From assembly GCF_009730915.1 (NCBI RefSeq), contig NC_052489.1, forward strand, positions 310,001 to 374,000: a DNA stretch of 64,000 nucleotides, given 5' to 3'. Position numbers and translations under genes: made by a program. Positions 24,711-39,150 of this stretch are shown here, one piece after another. The notes beneath the pieces are model-generated. The model made no database searches, was not told where the DNA came from, and saw only the letters and a list, made by a program, of their open reading frames with translations. Numbering within the stretch: the first letter of the stretch is position 1; every line of letters starts with the position of its first letter. The DNA is from Dioscorea cayenensis subsp. rotundata. Its lineage: Eukaryota; Streptophyta; Magnoliopsida; Dioscoreales; Dioscoreaceae.

Positions 24711-24832
24711 CTTCAAAACGGCACGCTTTGTTCATCGTCAAATTATTAGAAGCGGGCCCCACCGGCAGACGTCATCGTCATCACCAGATAGCCCTTTCAG
24801 TTTTAGCACTTCAACACCATATCATCAACTCC

Positions 24833-27800
24833 ATGTATAAAGCCCTTGTAACCTCTTCTTCTCGCCTCCACTTCTCCCCCTCCTTTTCCCCAACCCTAGC
24901 TCCTTCCCCTCTTCTCCCTTGCTCTGTCAGCTTCTCCAGATCTTCTTCGAGGTCTCCGATCAGGCTCAGGGCTGGTATAAGAAGTTCTGTGACTGTGATA
25001 AAGCAGTTCGAGAGGAGAATGGCCACCACTATTGGTATGGGTTCTTTGATTCTGAATAATTATCTTTTGCTTTTTTTTATGATTTTTTGTTGGGTTGTTG
25101 TGAGGGATGGGGATGGGGATGGGGATGTTTGTTCCAATTATTTGGAGGTACTTTTTTGGTCCATAGCTATTGGAGGATGCTGCTTAATTTGGTCTATAGC
25201 TAATTAGATGTAATCTTAGCTGCAATCTTAGTTGGGGAGTGGATCTCTTTTTTGAGTTGGTTTTAGTTTCTTTAGAATATTTCTGGAGATGTCCTGTTGA
25301 AATGATCAAACTGCCAATTTTCCATAGAATGCTTGTTGATTGCTCTGCAATGTTTAATTGGCATCACATAGATATCATTTCTTCTCCACTACAAGCTCTG
25401 TAAGCAAGATTTTGTTTTTATGTTATTTAGTTGAAAAATTTATTAATTTTTTTTATGACTGATATTATAATTGTCTGGCGTAAGAAAAATGATCTCACCT
25501 ATCTTCTTATTTGTTTGTGATTTTGTTTTTAAATTTATGCTTTGGAATAAAGGTCAAGATGATTTGACTGCTTAAATGTAAGTCATTTTTTGATATCATG
25601 TCATACTGACCATTCTATGTTGTCATCCAGCTAATGAGAATCCTTTTTAAGGATTTTTTTGACTAGCCTTCAAGGCCTGATGGTGGCGAGTATGGGAAAT
25701 ACTACAGCTTACCTGCGCTTAATGATCCAAGGATAGGTTTGATTTTTCTTGTTCATGCAACTTAGAAGTATTATTTGGTATTGAAAGTTTTCAACTTTTG
25801 AAGGAAAAATTCCTGGCTTTTCTACAGAAGTTATTGTTAAATGTCTTCTGTTTGGGAATAATTGACAAGTTTAATGCTGCATCCTCAAGTGGCAAGCATG
25901 AATACCTGTTGGTTGAACATTAAGTTGTTTCTTAGTAATGGAAGGCTGCATTGTTGATTATTGGTACATTTCATTAATTTGTTTGAGTTGTCATCTATAC
26001 ATTGCCGTGTTTTTTTGTGGTTGTGTTCCACAAGTCCTCACGCTGCAATGTTGAATATTGGGACATTTGATGATGTTATCCATCACTCTAGCATAAACAT
26101 TTTATTATCTAGGTTCAGCTGAGTGGGGTAGGCTGTCATTTTTACCTTCAGTTTGTTGAGTTGTTATCTATTCAATTTGACTTCATTTAGATAAAGGTAC
26201 ACATCTTTCACTCTCTTATCATCTATCTCATACGCACTGAAGTGGTTGTGTTTTTCGTAAGCAAAGACTGTGGCCATTTTAACCTCCGAAAATGAGACTT
26301 TTTGATGGAATGTCACTTTCTTGCATAACAGATAAGCTACCATATTCTATCCGGATTTTGCTTGAGTCAGCTATTCGTAATTGTGATAACTTTCAAGTTA
26401 CCAAGGATGATATTGAGAGGATCATTGATTGGGAGAATACTTCTCCCAAGCTAGTGGAGATCCCCTTCAAACCAGCTCGTGTTCTTCTTCAGGTATGCTT
26501 ACAATCCTCCTGTATATATAGTATATTTATATATACTTTTCATAATGCCCTTCCTATGTTAATTTTCCTTTTTTTGCAAGGACTTTACTGGTGTGCCAGC
26601 TGTTGTTGACCTTGCTTGTATGCGTGATGCCATAAACAAGTTAGGAAGTGATTCTAATAAGATCAATCCGTTGGTATGTACCTATTTCCGTATTCTAACG
26701 AGTTGATCAAATGCTTTATGCCTATTCATTGTTTACATCATGAGTTATTTCTAGCGGTTTAGTTATTGGTGCTTTTGAAGATTCTAGGAAGGCATTAGAG
26801 TTTTACAGTGAAAAGCTGAGACATCTGGGGTATTTTTATGTTCCATGCATCCCATGCATCCCCACTGGATTAAATCATCGGTCCCTGATAGGCATTTCTT
26901 TGTCTGACATTCAAAAGTTGATCACGGGTTACCATGTTGTTGTATTTAAAAATCCTTGGCACGAGAAGATTTTTTTCAAAAATTCGTAAGAAAAATTCTA
27001 GTGTCATCATATTTTATTTTTATATACTCTTTTTTGGTTTCATGCAGGTTCCTGTAGATCTTGTTATTGACCACTCAGTGCAAGTAGATTTGGCAAGATC
27101 TGAAAATGCTGTGCAGGCTAACATGGAACTTGAATTTCGAAGGAATAAAGAGAGATTCAGTTTCCTTTAAATGAGGGGTCTACTGCTTTCCGTAATATGC
27201 TTGTTGTTCCTCCAGGTTCTGGTATTGTTCACCAGGTACCAGGCTAACTGTTTGAAGGCTTCCTATCCTTTTTAGTTGGCATAGACTTGTAGGATTCTGT
27301 TTGTGGCATTATATACAGTTTGCAATATTATTTAAATTTATTCTAAGGTATATGGCTGAATTCAGGTTAATCTTGAATACCTTGGCCGAGTTGTATTCAA
27401 CACTGATGGCATACTGTATCCTGATAGTGTGGTCGGAACTGATTCTCACACAACTATGATTGATGGTTTAGGAGTTGCTGGGTGGGGTGTCGGAGGGATT
27501 GAAGCAGAAGCTGCAATGCTTGGCCAGGTAGTATGAACTATAAAGCATTTTAGGAGATATCAAACGAGTTATTTTGCTATCTTGTCTTCATCCTGTAATA
27601 TTAGTTGAGGTATATTTTGTCATTATTCTAACCTTTTTTACAAGCCCAAGGTTGCCTCATTGTGTATACTTGACAGCCTATGAGCATGGTCTTGCCTGGT
27701 GTGGTTGGTTTCAAATTGTCTGGAAAACTGAAGAATGGTGTGACAGCAACTGATTTAGTTTTGACTGTGACTCAAATGTTGAGGAAGCATGGTGTGGTTG

Positions 27801-30800
27801 GGAAGTTTGTTGAATTTTTATGGTAATTTGTTTCTGTTGCTATTTTAATTGATGGAACCAGTGCCAGTCCCTTTTTAATTTATAGTTGTTATATTTTTCT
27901 CACTTTCACACAGGTGAGGGCATGGGTCAATTATCATTGGCTGATCGGGCAACAATCGCTAATATGTCACCTGAGTATGGAGCAACTATGGGTTTCTTTC
28001 CAGTGGATCACGTCACCTTGCAATATCTCAAGTTGACAGGACGAAGTGATGAAACAGTGAGTAGGAACTGATCAATGTATCTATTCTTCATTTCCATTGA
28101 AACAACTCTCTTCTTTCTCTATAATGGCATTTTCTGTTGAGGATGCCTTGTTTGTCAATTGACTGTTTCTTCTGTTCAATAGGTATCAATGATAGAGTCA
28201 TATCTGCGAGCTAACAAGATGTTTGTTGATTACAATGAGGTGAGCATGGAATTTTTTTTGTTCTTTTGAGGCAAGTATATGGACAAGATGATGCATGATG
28301 TGCCACTTTTATTGTTTAAATCTAGCCCCTGAACGAAAGGGTTTATTCGTCATACCTGGAATTGAACCTTGCAGAAGTTGAGCCTTGTGTTTCAGGTCCA
28401 AAGAGGTAAAAAAGATTTGCTTAAATCTATTAACCCATCCACAGCACTCACTATTTATGCTTCAGCACCTTTTTTTGGTCATTTGATTACTTTAATGCCT
28501 AAATGCTTTCGGTTTTTTTGCAGGCCTCATGACCGAGTATTGCTCAAGGACATGCAGGCAGACTGGCACTCTTGTTTGGACAGTAAAGTTGGATTCAAGG
28601 TGCATTAGGAACTCAGTTTATGTCTCCATTAAGAGTCTTCCATAGCCGCAGATTAGTTCGTGAACTCTTTCAGCTCATTAATTTAATATTACTTTTCTCT
28701 ATGAAATAACCCTGTTAACTCTTTTCAATTGGAATATGTTTAGCTGCTGCTTTTTATTCCATGATATCTTTGTATATTCCTCTAACATGTAGTCAAGTCC
28801 GGAAAAGATCATTTGAAACGTGAGGTTGACAATTAAACTTTTATTGCACGTCTTAAGGAGTTCTAGTATCTAATTATTGCACAAAACTAGATCAAATTGT
28901 TTAGTTTTTGGTAGTTGTTGAACCATCTAATGTGTTTTTCTAAATTTCTATAATTTTGTCAATATGCAATCACTTTATATGTAATAATTGCTGATCAATT
29001 GAACATGCTATTCCAGGGTTTTGCAATACCAAAGGAATCACAAGAAAAAGTTGTTAAGTTCAACTTTCATGGGCAGCCTGCGGAGCTCAAGCATGGTAGT
29101 GTGGTGATAGCAGCCATAACAAGCTGCACCAATACCTCAAATCCTAGTGTCGTGCTTGGTGCTGGCCTTGTGGCAAAGAAGGCTTGTGAGTTAGGTCTTG
29201 AGGTTGGCCTAGTACTTAAATTCTCTTGTGTTGCTTAAGTTTGATAATCCGTGTATAACATTTAGGTGTGGTTTTATTTGAATATCATGTTTCTTATCCC
29301 CAAATTTCCATTCTTTGGCTAATCATGTTACCTATGATTAGGTCAAGCCATGGATTAAAACAAGTCTTGCCCCAGGATCCGGAGTTGTTACCAAATACCT
29401 TCTTAAGAGGTAAAAGTATTTATGTTTTATGATTTTCAGCGTGTATGTGCTAACTGCTTACTGAAGGAGCTAGACTGTGCTTGAGGGCTCAAAAGGGCCT
29501 TGGTAATTTCATAGGAAACTCTTGCTCATGAGTATATATATGTGCATATATTGAGTCAATTAAATATTGGCTGCCTTTAAATGGATGAAATCACCATTAG
29601 CCTAGCTCCATCAAAACTAATCTAGTAATCTTACGCATCAATTGCCAAGATTGTGAACTTACTAGTCAAAGTAGAATGTTTACATCATAATTTATGATTA
29701 ATTAGCATAAGAAAATCTAATTTAATTAAATATGCTCAATTTAATTACGAGCTTTATTGTCTGGGATGAAATTATCACAAGATCATTGAAGTAAAGCTTG
29801 ATTTGCCAGTTCAAAACAAATTACACATTCATTACCATTATTGGAATGCTGACAAGTCTAATTATAACAACTGAATTACAGATAACTATATACTCTTTTA
29901 TTTTCACACTGAATATTGGTTTTTCAGACATTAATCAAATTAATGCATGAAAACCAATTAGTTTCTGAATTTCCAGTTCTTTATTATTTTCTTTTTTTAA
30001 AAAAAAACAAAAAACCAAAGCTGACTTTGGCCGATATTGTTTAGATTTTCTTGAATGAAAATTTGAAATCATAGTTTCTTCCGTTCTGATCTGTATACCC
30101 AAAATGCCTTGTCAATTAGGAGCTTTGGGATCACTAGATTCTTATAATTGAAGACATTATTATTTGCAGTGGGCTTCAGAAGTACTTGAATCAACAAGGT
30201 TTTCATGTTGTTGGATACGGCTGCACTACATGTATTGGGAACTCTGGAGATCTTGATGAGTCTGTTGCAGTTGCAATTTCAGAGAATGGTACTTCTTACT
30301 CTTTGCAGAATGAGCCTTTCCTGTTTAGTTCTCTTATGAGCTGATGGTTTTTATTTATCATAGACATTGTTGCTGCTGCTGTGCTTTCTGGAAACCGGAA
30401 CTTTGAGGGCAGAGTGCATCCTTTTACTAGGGCTAATTATCTTGCTTCACCTCCACTTGTGGTGGCATATGCTCTTGCTGGCACTGTAAGCTGATATTCC
30501 TAACATCTAATTTTCATCCACGTTGCTAAAAGTGGTTGTCATGGTTAAATTCATGGTAATATTTAGAATAATACTATATGCTATGAGCTTCTGGAGATCA
30601 AGATGTATTACCAAGTGGGCAATTAAATCAGTTGGGGGAAGCATATAATATTTTTTGGTTAAATTAAAAAAGTCAGTTAATGGGATGGGTAGGCTGTTAA
30701 TCGCTTGCATCCTGTAAGTCTGGCACTGTAAATATTGGGTTCAAGTCAGGCTAGACTTGAAAATTAAGTAAAGCTAAACCTTTGCTCTTGTTATATGTCT

Positions 30801-33800
30801 GTTTCAGGTTGACATTGATTTTGACAAGGAACCAATTGGTATAGGAAAGAATGGGAAGAGTGTCTTCTTCAAGGATATATGGCCATCAAATGAAGAAATT
30901 GCAGAGGTATGCTTCAATGACAGAAATGAAACACCAGTTATCTTCTCACATTTTTATAAGTTTTTTCTATCTGGTGGTGTTAGTACTTTGAAACTTCTGA
31001 TTTATTTTGGCCGCTCCCATTTTCTGTATGATATATGCTTTCTGCTTTCATTTATAAGCTTTCTAAGTAAATCCCCAATGAATTTCCACTTTTTGCTTTT
31101 GAGAGATATGATATATGCTGGTTGTGGTTGAACAAATAGTGTTTAATCAAAATATACATAAAATCAAGTTTCTGTCTGATCAATATTCTTCATCTTTTAA
31201 TGGGAATTTTTATTTTATAGGTTGTTCAATCAAGTGTGTTACCTGATATGTTCAAGAGCACTTATCAGGCTATTACAGAAGGCAATCCAATATGGAACCA
31301 GCTAGCTGTTCCAGCCTCCACTCTCTATTCATGGGACCCAACATCTACCTATATTCATGAACCTCCATATTTTAAAAGCATGACCATGGTGCCACCTGGC
31401 CCCCTATGGTGTGAAAAAAATGCTTATTGTTTATTAAACTTTGGTGACAGCATTACCACAGACCACATTTCACCAGCAGGAAGTATACACAAGGACAGCC
31501 CAGCTGCCAAATACCTAATGGAACGTGGTGTGGACAGGAAAGACTTCAATTCATATGGAAGTCGTCGTGGCAATGATGAAGTTATGGCAAGAGGAACCTT
31601 TGCTAACATTCGGCTGGTCAATAAGCTTTTAAATGGAGAAGTCGGGCCAAAGACTATTCATATTCCTACGGGAGATAAACTATACGTGTTTGATGCTGCA
31701 ATGGTAAATTTGGTTAACCCAATTGGTGAAATTTCACTAAACCCATATTGAGCATGTGTTTTGTGCCCTATTTCTATAGTCTGACACTCTTTGCCATGGC
31801 AGTCAACTAGCAAGAAAGAAATTATGAATGCCTGATTATTATAAGATAAAATAAAATAATGAAGATGTAAGATGAAAGTAAACAACTTTTATTTTCCTGC
31901 CTGATATGTTTGATTTATGGTTTAAGAATCTATGGTTGAAATGCTCTGAACTTCTGATAAGAATCTACAGCTTAAATAATCTGAACTTCTGAAATTCAAG
32001 GTTCAAATTTCTGTTTCTTAAGTTAGTTTGGGCTGAATATACAACTCAAATTACTTGATATGAAATCTGTGGCTCAAAATATATATCAAAATGAATTTTA
32101 TAAAATTTTTCTTGATCTACAGCAGATAAATTTAGTAAGCGTTGGCCATTCATATTTGAGATTGATTTTTTTGAGATCTTGTAGTATTGCTAACCCTATT
32201 GAAATCCTTAATCTCTACCTGTATACCTCATCTGATTTGTGAACAATTGTCAAATATGATGTGCAGAGGTACAAGACCGAGGGCCATGACACCATTGTTT
32301 TGGCTGGAGCAGAGTATGGAAGTGGAAGCTCTCGTGATTGGGCTGCTAAGGGTCCGATGTTGCTTGTGCGTACTTCACACATGGCCATGCAGTGTCTTTA
32401 TTTATTCTCACCTATGTCTCTTCCTCATCTTTTCCTTTTTATCATACCTTCTCAATTTAGGGAGTTAAAGCAGTCATTGCTAAAGCTTCGAGAGAATTCA
32501 TCGTAGTAATTTAGTAGGAATGGGCATAATCCCCTTATGTTTCAAGGCTGGGGAGGATGCTGATTCACTTGGTCTTACTGGCAATGAGCGATACACAATA
32601 GACCTCCCAAGCAATATCAAGGAAATAAGACGAGGCCAAGATGTTACTGTTGTTACAGACACCGGAAAATCTTTCAAATGCACCCTTCGTTTCGATACTG
32701 AGGTAAGAAATTATCTGTACTTACATTGCTGAAAAGCATATAGAATAATGACTGCAGTACTGTTTTTTTCTGTTTGCAGATCTAGATTAAATTATCAATC
32801 AAAAATGTTGTTTATCACCAGCAACTAATGACTCTCTGATATCTTTAGTCTCACATTTGCATTTTGTTCAACGACTTCAAGTAACCCTCCAATTTTCTGC
32901 CTTATCATTATTGAAAATAGGTCCAAGTTTATAAATTATCTTAGGAAGGATAGAATAGTCTCAAAAGGAAAATTGCACAAAAACATCAATTCAGGTGCCA
33001 AAGAGTTTCAAGTTTCAACCCCATTGTATGTGATCTTGGCTAGGGGGGTATTGCTCAATTGCTGTTGGGAAGTTGCCTTCCTGGCAATGTTCACCACTGC
33101 AAGTGACAGAAATTTCTCAAGTAATTACTTATATTGCTTACCCTTGGCAAAGCATTCAATGATGAATGAGAATATAGTGAAAGCATGGTTCCTTGCACAT
33201 ATTTTGCTTGATGCCATTGTATGACAAGGTACTATTTTTGTTTCTTCAACATGAATACAAATAATTTGAAAACATTGTACCACATCTAAACTGATACATC
33301 CTCAGAGAATTTATGGTGCTTTGTAGATATAATCATGAAATGTAGGGATCAGCCTGAATGTAGGTTGCTAGACACTTTCTTCTACTTGATAGAAGACTAA
33401 GGTTACTGCCATGATCATTTTGTGAATTACTGCATATAGTTCTCTGTTGGTTCTTGCCAACCCTTTATTGTCCACATTTGGCCACCTGCCATTAACAGTG
33501 GAAATGTCTTAGTTTACTAGCTTTTCTTTTTAATGTCCGAACAGCTGATGCTCCACAGAGACAATCAACAGAACTTCAAAGTTTGATAACCATTCTTTTG
33601 CTTTGATATTTTCTGTTTGTCAATGTCATCTACCTGTTAGCAAAATATCTCCTCTCAATTGTGGGTCTACAGTGTTCAGTTAGCATGACTGACAAATTTG
33701 CTGTTCTTGGAAACTTAACATGTTTGTCAGTATTGCTGTTAACTAACTAAAGTGGTATGGATTTTGCATGCCCAGAAGAAATGAGTATGAAGTCTGGTTG

Positions 33801-33977
33801 ATCATCTTGTACTTTTTTTTTTTCTCTCTAATAGGAGCCTAATAACCGACCATCATCAACCATAGAATGCTTCTTGTAATGATATTGGACTGACCTTTTG
33901 CAGATGGAATTGGCATACTTCAACCATGGTGGCATTCTTCCATTTGTCATCCGTAATCTGATCAGTTCACAGCGTTA
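24833..33977 (+). CDS. ACO: aconitate hydratase (mitochondrial/cytosolic aconitase)
   Basis: Interconverts citrate and isocitrate. Twenty exons: 24833-25034, 25631-25736, 26332-26492, 26581-26673, 27048-27235, 27366-27527, 27677-27822, 27914-28056, 28183-28239, 28326-28405, 28524-28599, 29017-29202, 29342-29409, 30170-30288, 30364-30485, 30808-30906, 31221-31703, 32267-32365, 32461-32702, 33904-33977. The start [11 protein letters not shown] opens a Ser/Arg-rich mitochondrial presequence; an in-frame ATG at 24728 would add 35 residues. Internal MATTIANENPFK (25019) matches the start of cytosolic forms. 4Fe-4S cysteines lie in [11 protein letters not shown] and [12 protein letters not shown]; active-site segments are [15 protein letters not shown] and [17 protein letters not shown]. 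Single-base indels break frame in exon 2 (at least three), exon 5 (two, near 27169-27177), exon 7 (TTTTT near 27818) and exon 19 (one A lost near 32488); exon 17 has a compensated pair. Splice sites are otherwise clean, so assembly error is favoured over decay. Confidence 0.93.
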
Positions 33978-34937
33978 AGTTACAAACATCTACAACCAGA
34001 AAGCAACGTGGTTCTTTCTCACTGCCAAGAAATAAAATGGAAATAAAATGGCAATCAGAATAAATAACGGCCTTTTTTATCAAAAGGTTTCAAGTTTGTT
34101 ATTTTCTTGTACTCTACGCAGTAGAATGAGTTTACAAAAGAAAATTTTGATTCTCACCATTGCGTTGGTGACATGCCAATGTATGCTCTTTGTCCGAAGA
34201 TTGCACTCACTCTTATTGAGACTGGAAGAATCTTTTCAGATGAACCTTTTTAAAATAGTTCTTACATTTATTTATAATTTGTCTCTTGAATTTTGGTTTT
34301 TCCTTGACATTATTTCGCAAATGTCTGTAAGAAGAGGCAACAGCTTATCTTTGTCCACATCATTGTTTCTTCTGATTTACCCTGCAGTTGCCAAGCTTTA
34401 TCTTTATAAAATCATATCTTGTAATGTTATGTTTATATAATTTAATCAATATAGGGTAAAAATTAAAAAATAGTGACCATAAATTTTCTGAGCTCCCCTA
34501 TAAGGGATTTTTTTATGACTATATTGATGAAAATAACATCACATTGTTTTTCTTTTCTTTGGTGTTGGCTATGAGTTAAAAGTAAACACATTGCTTTTGC
34601 ATAGTTTGATGCGGTTTCTGCACCCTTTCAGATATCCACCTGAATTTACGATTTCTTATGTAAACTGGCGGCAATTATCACCTTTTCACTAACGCATTTG
34701 CCTTAATGGGAAAAAGCCATTCAAAAATCCACCTGCAGAACCATGATTAGGGAGAATAAAATAGTTTAAAATGCAAAATAAAGTTAGTCTGACAGCAAAC
34801 AGCACACCTAATACCCAAAGAAAAAAAGGCAGGTAAAAACCCCAACCAATGAACAGCAAATACAGAATGGCCGCTCTTCTGATCAACAGCATTACACACT
34901 AGAACTAGGACACCCATGTGGAAGTCAAAAGACCTTA
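33978..34937. other. convergent 3' flank, aconitase / CCT epsilon
   Basis: Holds the 3' UTRs of two convergent genes. Open frames here resemble nothing I know and lack support. Confidence 0.6.
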
Positions 34938-37900
34938 TCAGTACTCTGATGGGGCAATCACATCATCAATCTTCAAAATCATTTTGACAACCTGTGTTGC
35001 CAGCAGAATTTGCTGCTGCTTTCCAATCAATGTCTCAAACACATTCTGCTCTTGCATGTCAGTTGTTCCGACATCATTGCAATCAATGCCACAGTATGGA
35101 TTGTTCTCCTGCAAGTCCATAAATCAAATTATAGATAAGCATATTGACAACACTGAAATCAGTGCAAAACAATGTAACCACGCATGAAGATGAAGATGTA
35201 GACACAAAAGTGTCGTTTTACATGATGATGTCATCTAATAATCATATGTCATCCAGGTCTTAACTGATATTCAACAAGATGACAATCTTGAAGTTAATGT
35301 TCAGCACATGTTGTATACAATGTCAAGTTTGTAGGTTACAGTGGAAAGCAATGAGCATCTCAACGAGCACTAGTCCATATAGAATAAAAACACATTTTAT
35401 AAAGAAAAATTGTATTTATATGGTACCTTAACTTGCTGAGACTTTACGGCTGTCAATGTGTCAATAGGGCTGAAGGCCACTATTCTCAGCCAGAGCCAAT
35501 GGAATTGAATCTAGTGCATCAGACAAAGGACCCTAATCGCATACTGAAAAAGAACAATAAATAAACCATGAGCTGCCAATGTTTAATGAATAGTCTGAAA
35601 TATACAAAAACCCACTGACCTGCTCAACACCAGGATATCTATCAGCTGCAGCTTCAACGGCAATTGAACAAGATATCTCAGCAGATCCACCACCATAAAC
35701 AATCGAATTGTTACGGATTAAATTTCTTGCCACACATAGAGCATCATGGAGGCTACGCTTGGTTTCCTCGATCATCATTTTGTTTCCTGCCAATGCACTC
35801 GTCAGATGATACTTTCATAATGCAAACAAGATAAAAAGAAGAAGAAGAATACTTTCTACTTGATATAGGTGAGAACATATTTTCCACATACAATTGATTA
35901 TCTTCTACAACCAAAAATGTTTGTAAGGGAGAAATCAAGAGGCGACACTTATGCTGCCTATGTTGGTGTACTGGCAGCCTCATATGACAATGCATCAAAA
36001 CTACATTGCAGTTCAATTATCGTAGGTGAAGAAAGGATATGAAGATTTAATACATTATAGCATTATAAACTAAAGAAAAAATTCATTAAAGATCAAAGTC
36101 CTATGAATTATCATTACAAGGAAGCAACTATGAAAAATAAGCTAGCAAGGAATATAAACTCTCTCATAACCACATTTCAAAAAAATTAGGATGGAGATAG
36201 GAGCAATAGTCACATACCACCACGAATGAATATTGTAACAGCCTTTGAGTTTGCACATTGCTCAATGTATAGCATTCTATCTTTTGTAGTTCCAAAAGAT
36301 TTTTCTCTGACCAGACCAGCCTAATTGTACAAATAAGTAAATAAATAAATAAATAAAATCAGATCATAACAAACAAAATACAAACTAAGCAGAAGAAATT
36401 CATATAGCTGCAATCAGTTTCACCAAACAATTTCAACAAAGCCAAGCTTTTAGGAAAATCTTGTTCTAATAACCAGAAAGATCAAGAAAATTAAAAAACT
36501 TGTAGGAGCCATATCTACATTCAAGACAATCTACATTGCAAGCATTCTTGACTACAATGTTACCGACTCATGTTGCTTTCATTGACAAAAAAATGCCAGA
36601 CCGACTAGTACACCTCTTGTTAATTAATTGATATGTGGTTAGACCCCGCTTAAGTTTACTGACATATGGTGGCAAAAGAAACTAACACAAGTGCCCGAAA
36701 TAGCGGAAATAAAAATGGATCAACCAAAACTAATTGCATGCAAATGACTTGCAAGAAGCATACCCTCCCCAGCTTTTCAGGGGTTAGTTCTTGGAACCTT
36801 GGAACAATCCTTCCACCTGCAGATGCATTTAACCCATAAATGAGAGAAGAAACCCAAAAGTGTAGCTCTGGAAAACATATAACTATTTAAAGCAGGAGAG
36901 ATTAAAAAAATGAAAAAAAAAAAAAGAAACAAAGAAAAATACCTGTTGCTATTGCAATCAATTCCAGTTCCACACCACCAACCCATCTAACAGCAGGTAG
37001 ATTCCGATGCATCAGCAAATGATTAGCTTCATCGTCAAATCCCCATTGGCAGATAACTAGGGTCGCACCAACATCCTAGAAGGTTTGAAATAGAAAGGCA
37101 AAAAGAACAATAAAATAAGCCTAACCTACTGAGTGAAATAAAAGGGGCATTATACATAGTATCCAAACAAAGCAGTTGTATAACTAGTCAATTCTGTTTC
37201 AACTGTTATATGAAGATGAAAGAGATATGATGGCATTATAACATCCTTCTCCACTAAAAATGTTTCTGAAAAAAAAATTCCAATGAAAATCAATCACAAA
37301 CTGGACAAAAATTTCAATAGCTAAACCTAAGCAATTGGTTTTAGGTATATATTCAAGGTTTACAAATGAAAACACTTGAAGAGAAACTATATTACAAGAA
37401 AGATGTAACCGAATCAGTGAAACATTTATGGATAATATAGGATTCCAACTTCAGAGCTTTTTACAAAAAAGATTTAAGGTAACACCTTACATTGGCTTGA
37501 TGTTCCCATTCCTATCACCTATTTTTCACTAGTCAACATCATAAGAAGACAATGCATTATAATTATAACTTCAAAAAGGTGATGTTATCTGATTAGATTT
37601 CCTTACTTCCATTTGTCTTTATCTTGCCTAAGAAAATCCTTCGCTTTAGCAAGCAAGAGTTATATATCCAGTGAGAAAGTAGAGACACCACATGCATTAA
37701 TAAAATGAAAATCCAACTGGATTTCAAGTTCAGAACCAAAACAAAAAAGTAAAATAGGAATGGGCATGTATAAAATAGCTAATCACCTTGCACTTCTGGA
37801 CCATGTCATCAAAGTACTTTTGTTCCTGTTCACGTAATGTCTGGAACTTCTCCACAGTATCAATGTCAACCTTATGTTTTGTCTTTGGTTTGGGTGGCTC

Positions 37901-39150
37901 AAATGGGCAAGTCAAGATAGCTATTTTAGCATCTTCAATTCTTTTTGGCATTTGTGGATGGCTCATATCCTTGTCGACAACAATTCCATAGATAAGTTCT
38001 GTGTCTTCCAATTTTCCTCCCACCTTCCCTTCTACCTTTATCAAGTCCAAATTCACATCCTTCCTCTCTAAATCCGCAACAGCTAGAACAGCTTTAACAG
38101 CAATCTCAGCCAAAGCGCGCTTGCAACGGTTAACTCTGCATCACAGCCTTGATCAGTTACTCCCTGGAGTAGCAAACTAGATGACAATAAAGTCACTAAG
38201 AACTGGCCAAAATAAGACTATGCCATTCTAAAACTTAAGTAAAAATACGCTGCGGATTACAAGCTCTAATCTTATCCACATGTAAATCCAATAATTTGTA
38301 AATTAGGGATGGTGAAAAATCGAACCTGCCAAAACAATAATAATAATAATAATAACACAATAACTAGGCAAGTGGTGTTATATGGATTTCAAAACCAACA
38401 GAAAAAGAACCAAATCTTCATCTTTCCCGCTCACTGCTCAACTTTCATGCATTAGATAATTACAGCATAAGCAAAGTTGAAAAAAAAAAAGCCAACATTT
38501 AGAAGCAAGAAGCATATGAAAAATGTAGATCTTGATCTCACATCTTTGAAGACAGTGTAGTCATGCAAGTCTGCACTAGAGGCTCAATATTCGCCTCACT
38601 GAAATCAAACTTGTGCGCGATCCGCTCCAAATGATCTACAGCGATCCTGGACGCCACCTCATACCCTTCAGCAACCCTAATTGGATGAATCCCACGCTCC
38701 AGCAACTTCTCAGCCTGCTCCAGCAATGCGCCAGCCATCACAACGACGCCAGTGGTGCCATCACCAATCTCATAGTCTTGGCTTCGGGACAACTCCACCA
38801 TCAGCTTCGCGATCTGGTTGTCCACGTCCATTTGTTCCAGTATCGTCGCTCCATCATTCGCTACAGTTGTTTAAAAAATCTCGAATCAGCAAATGGATCC
38901 AAACCCTAGTAGAAGAGTACCACAATGAATGAGACAAGAAAATAAGCATTACTGATGACAACATCGCCATCGGGGCTCTGAAGCATCTTGTCCATGCCCT
39001 TAGGCCTAGAGAAGTGCGTAGGATCCGAGCGACGGCGCGTCCGGCGGAGATGTTAGCCTTCTGCGCATCGAGGCCACGGAGGCGGGACTTCTGCTCCTGC
39101 TCCTTGAGGATGATGAAGGGCCTGCCATACTCATCGAAGGCCAACGCCAT
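34938..39150 (-). CDS. CCT5: T-complex protein 1 subunit epsilon (chaperonin CCT5)
   Basis: One of eight subunits of the cytosolic CCT/TRiC chaperonin that folds actin and tubulin using ATP. Nine exons: 38953-39150, 38542-38860, 37787-38135, 36943-37075, 36764-36816, 36218-36320, 35620-35786, 35427-35543, 34938-35108. Start [20 protein letters not shown] is specific to the epsilon subunit. NDGATIL and [17 protein letters not shown] are the group II ATP-binding motifs with the catalytic Asp in [25 protein letters not shown] and the C-terminal [18 protein letters not shown] are also epsilon-like. Four indels break frame: one C lost in exon 1 (GLRAW for GPKGM, near 38998) and three extra bases in exon 8 (near 35458, 35513, 35523). 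Correcting the count gives 535 residues, the usual family length, which supports sequencing error in a working gene. It is divergent from the RNI-like gene. Confidence 0.95.

Noticed and set aside
24811-25029. 72-residue minus-strand frame
   Set aside because: Antisense shadow of aconitase exon 1.
34048-34440. 130-residue open frame after aconitase
   Set aside because: AT-rich, hydrophobic by composition, in the 3' flank of aconitase, without any known motif.
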